A stretch of DNA of 12,650 nucleotides, taken from Spirogloea muscicola (lineage: Eukaryota > Streptophyta > Zygnematophyceae > Spirogloeales > Spirogloeaceae). The DNA lies in the NCBI GenBank assembly GCA_009602725.1, contig WELB01000001.1:1058243-1070892 (forward strand). Reading direction: 5' to 3'. Numbering within the stretch: position 1 is the stretch's first letter; each line of letters opens with the position of its first letter. Positions 8,416 to 12,650 of this stretch are shown piece after piece. The translations under genes and the position numbers were made by a program. The notes under the pieces are model-generated. The model worked only from the letters and a program-made list of their open reading frames with translations. It made no database searches and was not told the origin of the DNA.

Positions 8416-8896
8416 TTGTGGAGGTGAGTACCTTGGAGCTGATCTCCAGAGTTATTGCAAGTCTCATGGAATTGTCCAGCACAATAGTACCCCTCACACG
8501 CCTCAACAAAACGGCATAGCCGAGAGAGCAAACAGAACCATCTTTGAGTCTGCCAGAGCTATGCTACATGGTAACAATCTAGCACATATCCTATGGGGAG
8601 TCAGTCTCTACAGCAGTGTACTTGGAAAAACAGGAGTCCTACTGTCGCTGTTGAGCTAAAAACACCATATGAGGTTTGGACTGGACTCAAACCCATTGTA
8701 TCCCATCTCCGAGTATTTGGCTGCTTAGCATAATCTGAATTAGAGGGAGTAGGTACTAACCCCACTAATCAATAACCTCTTCCGAGTAGTGATATTTTAG
8801 CTTCGACCAGCCTGGGTGATCCTTTGAATGAATACAGTCTGAGACAGAGGGAATGTCTACTGAACTTCAATCTCTCTTGCTCAAGCTCTTGCGTCT
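8416..8896 (+). mobile_element. Plus-strand partial copia copy (left arm of a fold-back)
   Basis: This is a partial integrase-to-linker copy in reverse orientation to the main element. 8416-8732 matches the complement of 9382-9698 without large gaps, 8734-8870 matches 9107-9244, and 8872-8896 matches 8951-8975. Two pieces of 137 and 131 bases present in the right arm are missing. It keeps features the right arm lost: PQQNGIAERANRT with the integrase Glu codon at 8522-8524, and an unshifted frame through the VSHLRVFGCL motif. It starts just after the second catalytic Asp codon of integrase. Confidence 0.85.
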
Positions 8897-9437
8897 AATG
8901 AGAGATGCATATTCGGCATCAGCAGCTTCCTGCCACTAAACAGCATCATCAGACGCAAGAGCTTGAGCAAGAGAGGAAGCGTCCCCCTGCAATGCCATGA
9001 AGGCATGTTCAGTTGCGAGTGGTGAAATTGTTGATCCTGTGACAGATGGAGGAGGCTCAGCAGCTGCAAATACTTGTACTCCAACAGGCTCTGCATGTGC
9101 TGTTGTTTGAAGTTCAGTAGACATTCCTTCTGTCTCAGAATGTATTGCATTCAAAGGATCACCCAGGCTGGTCGAAGCTAAAACATCACCACTCGGAAGA
9201 GGTTGTTGATTAGTGGGGTTAGCACCTACTCCCTCTAATTCAGAGAACAAACATCTCTTCGTACAATAATCCTTTGACAGTCTGAGGTCCAAAGACGATA
9301 AGCCTTCTGATGCAAGCTGTATCCAACAAACAAGCATTGTACGACTTGGCATCCACCTTACTACATACAGGATTGTGAGCATATGCTAAGCAGCCAAATA
9401 CTCGGAGATGGGATACATTGGGTTGAGTCCAGTCCAA
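8897..9437 (-). pseudogene. copia linker between integrase and reverse transcriptase, plus RT start
   Basis: Read on the minus strand across shifting frames: VSHLRVFGCLAYAHNP and KVDAKSYNACL, then in another frame GYSLHQKAYRLW and RRDVC, then a variable Pro/Ser/Thr/Glu linker (ELEGVG to ALASDD), then a TAG (8938-8936), then WQEAADAEYASLIR. This is the usual order after a Ty1/copia integrase: the HLRVFGC motif, the YRL/DV segment, a linker, and the opening of the reverse transcriptase domain. The element breaks there; no RT palm, RNase H or 3' LTR follows. Confidence 0.75.
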
Positions 9438-10027
9438 ACCTCATATGGTGTTTTTAGCTCAACAGCGACATTAGGACTCCTGTTTTTCAAGTACACTGCT
9501 GTAGAGATTGACTCCGCCCATAGAATATATGCAAGATTGTTACCACGTAGCATAGCTCTGGCAGACTCAAAGATGGTTCTGTTTGCTCTCGCGGCTACGC
9601 CGTTTTTATGAGGCGTGTGAGGGGTACTTTTGTGCTGGACAATTCCATGAGACTTGCAATAAGTCTGGAATTCAGCTCCAAGGTACTCACCTCCACAATC
9701 ACTTCTTAGCACCTTGAGCTTCTTACCTGTCTGCCTTTCTGCCATGACATGGAACCCTTGAAATTTTGAGAAGGCTTCATACTTGTGCTTCAAAAAATAA
9801 GCAAACGTCATCCTCGACTTATCATCGATGAAGGTAACAAAATACTTGCTACCCCCAGCAGAAGCATCGTCAATCGGTCCACACACATCACTGTAAAACA
9901 ACTCTAACAACTCTGCAGCTCTGGTTGCATTTTCCCTTGGGAAGGGTAACCTATGCTGCTTGCCGAAAGCACAACCTTCACAAAAGACTTCAGGTTGATG
10001 CTTGGGTAAAAACATCCCTCTCACCAT
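9386..10027 (-). pseudogene. copia integrase core, catalytic Glu replaced
   Basis: The 213-codon open segment carries the CEGC half of the integrase zinc finger (residues 16-19), first catalytic Asp in YSDVCGP (residue 47), second Asp in LRSDCGGEY (residue 110), and NGVAARANRT where the family normally has NGVAERxNRT. The expected Glu is Ala (GCG, 9592-9590), 36 residues after the second Asp, the normal D,D35E spacing. A one-base deletion in the AACCC tract near 9422 then shifts the frame and ends the segment at 9386. Integrase would normally insert element cDNA into the host genome; this copy should be inactive. Confidence 0.85.
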
Positions 10028-10042
10028 ATTCCGTCAGAAGAG

Positions 10043-10600
10043 CTATTCGAGGTTGTTGTGTCCAAGGTGCCCATATCGGCGATGCCAAAGATCTCTGCCT
10101 GGCCTTGACACGGACCCGGCAGCAAAAGCACGGACTAGTGGTTGCTGTGTAAGTACAGTGCATTGCAAGTGATACATTTTACCTTGCCGAATGCCAGCAG
10201 CCACGATGTCCCCGGTGGCAACATTAAAAATTTCACATACATCTGCAGAGAATCTCACCTCCCTGCCAGGTATTGTTGCTTTGGAAACGGAGAAGAGGTT
10301 GTGTTTCATGCATGGAACATAAAGCACTTCCCGCAGAATGCATGGGATGATTCTCCTACCAACTTGACAATGGATTTTGACAGTACCTTTACCTACAGCA
10401 TAGCCAACATTTCCATCTGCATATGTAATAGCAAGAGGCAAGGTACTGTGGTAGGTATCAAACCATGTCTTGTGGCAGCAAAGATGCTGAGAGGCCCCAG
10501 AATCTATCCACCACACATCACCTTCTCCAACATTAGTAGTATTAGTCTTAGGCACAGCCATAAAAGCTTCCTCTGGGAATAATGACTCGGTTGGAGTAGG
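10043..10600 (-). pseudogene. copia protease and GAG-pre-integrase segment
   Basis: The frame holds WWIDSGASQHLC, the aspartic protease active-site region of copia polyproteins (D near 10504), then YVPCMKHNLFSVSKA, and near its end DLWHRRYGHLGHNNLE, the GAG-pre-integrase motif with the His pair of the zinc finger. It lies in the same frame as the gag segment above and the integrase segment below. It is separated from gag by one TAA (10603-10601) and from integrase by TAG (10045-10043) and TGA (10036-10034). Copia elements usually have one continuous frame here. Confidence 0.85.
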
Positions 10601-10603
10601 TTA

Positions 10604-11293
10604 CAGGTGATGGGGTTTCAAGTTTGGATGTTTCTTCCAGCAAGTTTTTTCGGCGTGTCTAGGCATTTTGCAGAAAGAACAGATGGGAGACTCTTTCAAG
10701 CTGGTAGTGCTGAGAAGTGCTAAGGCATCATAGGAGCTACTACTAGACACCTTCTCCTTCTGCTTGGTCTCTTCTAATAAGAGCCTGGAAATAACTTGAG
10801 ACAGCGAAGGAGCTGGTTCTCTCCCTTCAAGGGAGGTCACTACCAGCTCATAGGAGACAGGCAGGCTAGACAGCAGATAAGAAGCCATATGCTTGTCAGA
10901 AACCGGAGCCCCTATAGTAGCAAGCTGGTTTCCTAGACTTTTCATCGCATCTACATGGGTGAGTAATGAGGCTTCCTCTGTCATTTTCAAACGGAGTAGT
11001 CTCCTAAACAAAAACATCTCGTTGGCAAGCGGTCTTGGCTGGTAGAGCTCTACAAGCCTGTCCCAACAGGCCTTGGCAGACTTTTAGGAGCTCTTTATGA
11101 TGCAGCTGATTTCTCTCTAGGTTGAGGACAATCACGGCCCTAGCCTGGTAGTCCATACTACGCCAGAACCTCTGACAATGTATGATGAGGCTGGTCAAGA
11201 CTCCCATCAAAGAGACCCCACAAACCAATCGCTTGCAGAACAGTTGTCACCTTCAAGACTCCAAAGACAAAAGTTCTCCCCGCCAAACCTCAT
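10604..11293 (-). pseudogene. copia gag with UBN2-type region and zinc knuckle
   Basis: Starts at ATG 11293 with MRFGGENFCLWSL, the usual copia gag opening. It then moves between frames: VTTVLQAIGLWGLFDGSL, next a frame with QARAVIVLNLE, then KACWDRLVELYQ, and finally an open 138-codon stretch from 11017 with EMFLFRRL-type start, LLSSLPVSYE and the knuckle C-SFC-KMPR-H-AEKT-C (10681-10640), which fits CX2CX4HX4C. At least two frameshifts and two TAG stops lie in the first 280 bases. In an intact element Gag would form the particle and bind RNA. Confidence 0.8.
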
Positions 11294-11399
11294 GCTGACA
11301 GCTTGGACGGAGCTCAGTGGATTACCCGAGAGTGCTGCGGCCCGTGGGCCCATTACCTGTAACACCCCTTGCATGCCATCTCGCAGGAGATCGTGAGGA

Positions 11400-12387
11400 A
11401 CCGGTCCGCTCGCCCCCGTGCGCGCAATGCGCAACGGAGCATATGCGCAGCCAGCTCCGCAGGGTCGGCGTGACGGGCATCGCACTCGCACTGAGTGACG
11501 CCCACGAGGCAGGGAGGGACGAGGCCCAAGAGTCGGTGGACTGCCGTCCTGAAGACTTCATCCGGCATGGTGAGCGCCGCGTACAGTGGGAGCGCCGATA
11601 CCCACGCCGCCGCCCCAGGGGAAGAAGCGGAGAGGAGCTGGGCGCGGCCGCGAAGGTCAGACGGAGGGAGAAGCTCCACCACCTGGTCAGAGGCCACTTT
11701 CTCCACCAGCGCCGTGAGGCGTGCCTGGGCACGCAGGTCAGGGGTGTGGGCGAGGTGGGTGAAAGGGACGATCTGCTCAGACATGTTGGGGTGGACCGCC
11801 AGGAGCCCGTCGCGGGCAGAGCGGAGGGCAACCTGGAACGGCAACTGGCCGATCTCCACTTCAGCTGCCGCCCGCACCAGGGCGCACTGGCCGTGTATGA
11901 GGAACCTCTGACACATGGGGGCTGCAACCTGAGCCCAGCTTCCCATGAAGGCCGCCTCACAGACGCAAGTGACTGAGCGGCATCCCAAGCCGCCACGACT
12001 GGTCGGCAGGCTGGCCTGCAGCTGCGCAGCTGGTGTGGTGAGGAACGCGGGGTGCTGCACGAGGGTGGCTGCGGACGCCAAGATGTTGGAGTCGAATGCC
12101 GCGTACGCTGCCTTCACCGCCGGTGAGGGAGGGACGGTGCGGGCCAGGTAGTGTGGCCGCTGCGCGATGCAACGTGTTAGCATAGCGGTCGCCAGCTGCA
12201 TGTCTTGCAGCGTGTGGAGGCGGCCCGCCGACCGGAGGTGCTCCTGCAGCCGCACCTGCAGCTGCTCCGTCACAAAGGCAGGTGCGCCTAGGGGGACGCC
12301 GAGGAGAGTGAGGCCCTCGGCCGGTGTCTGGCAACCCACGGGCAGGCGCAGGTGGGCTGGCAGGCCCGCAGGAGGAATGCGTGTATA
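11400..12387 (-). mobile_element. C-terminal fragment of a non-LTR retrotransposon reverse transcriptase
   Basis: One uninterrupted minus-strand frame (from a TAA at 12390-12388 down to 11353) begins near TLLGVPLGAPAFV, the segment that follows the RT palm in LINE-type proteins. It continues through a thumb/connection region with SRGGLGCRS (about 11996-11974) and ends in a C-x-C ... H-x3-C cluster (11490-11431), as found after the RT domain of many non-LTR elements. The fingers and palm with the catalytic FADD-type box are absent, and so is the region after RGRADRF. It is GC-rich compared with the adjacent copia. Both ends are therefore broken, at about 12387 and 11400; the last codons of the open frame are foreign sequence. 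The exact clade cannot be named. Confidence 0.75.
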
Positions 12388-12480
12388 TTAAGAGATGTGA
12401 ATTTCGTGTATTTGAAACAATCGAAGGCCAGTATGGCCAAGTACAAAGGTAAGCACATCTTATGACGTAGCAACTAGCAT

Positions 12481-12503
12481 CTAGCAGCTACTGGAGCTGC
12501 TAG
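12481..12503. repeat. Perfect 9-bp inverted repeat
   Basis: CTAGCAGCT and AGCTGCTAG flank a 5-base loop. It overlaps the start of the first copy of the degenerate repeat at the right edge. No function is evident. Confidence 0.6.
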
Positions 12504-12646
12504 TGGAGTGAGGCAGCAGCAGTGCCAGGAGGAATGGAGGGGTGGGGGGGCGAAGAGGGCTGGAAGTGCCGATTGAGGCCTTGACGACCTGTCCTGCTGG
12601 AGCTGCTAGAGGAGGAGTGGGGCAGCAGCAGTAGCAGGAGGGATGG
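12491..12646 (+). repeat. Degenerate tandem repeat, period about 106 bp
   Basis: CTGGAGCTGCTAG, GGAG, GGCAGCAGCAGT and CAGGAGG blocks occur at 12491-12537 and again at 12597-12646 in the same order. The window ends soon after the second copy, so the number of units is unknown. The stretch 12388-12480 to its left is AT-richer and shows nothing recognisable. Confidence 0.6.
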
Positions 12647-12650
12647 CAGG

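Larger units (their letters stand above)
8416..9698. repeat. Large imperfect inverted repeat (copia fold-back)
   Basis: Arms are 8416-8896 and 8951-9698, with the turn at 8897-8950. The inner 24 bases (8873-8896 against 8951-8974) pair perfectly. The right arm has two extra internal blocks (8976-9106 and 9245-9381) that would bulge out. A transcript crossing the turn from either side could form a long double-stranded RNA. Confidence 0.85.

Noticed and set aside
8055-8531. Minus-strand 158-codon ORF
   Set aside because: It is antisense to the plus-strand segments that have canonical splice borders in matching phase, and it runs into the copia arm.
11317-12151. Plus-strand ORFs in the LINE fragment
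   Set aside because: They are Arg/Ala-rich shadows of the GC-rich reverse transcriptase frame on the minus strand.
12491-12650. CAG-rich coding exon
   Set aside because: The GCAGCAGCAG and GGAGG runs are part of a degenerate tandem repeat and no supported reading frame or splice sites were found.

Overview
The window reads as nuclear DNA of a photosynthetic eukaryote, most likely a green alga. The evidence is one intron-rich gene of the plant-type O-fucosyltransferase-like family with short GT-AG introns (about 90-260 bases), surrounded by decayed Ty1/copia and non-LTR retrotransposon pieces and GC-rich dispersed repeats. No bacterial operon, rRNA, tRNA or CRISPR was seen. The algal assignment is inference; no species was identified.

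Layout. Bases 1-2000 hold a repeat whose first part looks like the 3' end of a coding exon, a family of GGGCTGG-type repeats, and weak plus-strand coding-like tracts. Bases 2016-5937 (minus strand) hold the only gene I can rebuild completely: 11 exons joining in phase to 707 residues, a type II membrane glycosyltransferase with an unusual lysine-rich then acidic C-terminal tail. Its upstream flank (5938-6800) is very GC-rich, then repeat-rich with a strong hairpin and a 48-bp tandem repeat. Bases 6884-7213 hold a plus-strand coding-like remnant and the second copy of the repeat seen at base 23. Bases 7216-7920 show no gene. Bases 7975-8415 carry two plus-strand exon-like segments that splice in phase, cut off by a retrotransposon.

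Bases 8416-11293 are a copia-type element without detectable LTRs. The main copy is on the minus strand (gag, protease, integrase, first residues of the reverse transcriptase) and carries stops and frameshifts. At its broken end it folds back into a second, plus-strand partial copy, giving a large imperfect palindrome. Bases ~11400-12387 are a GC-rich C-terminal fragment of a non-LTR reverse transcriptase on the minus strand. The right edge has a degenerate ~106-bp repeat.

Only the glycosyltransferase looks functional. The rest is a mosaic of mobile-element and gene fragments. I found no clear new multi-gene system. The points most worth a second look are the copia fold-back, the glycosyltransferase tail, and the two diverged copies of a coding-like 3' end on either side of the glycosyltransferase gene.
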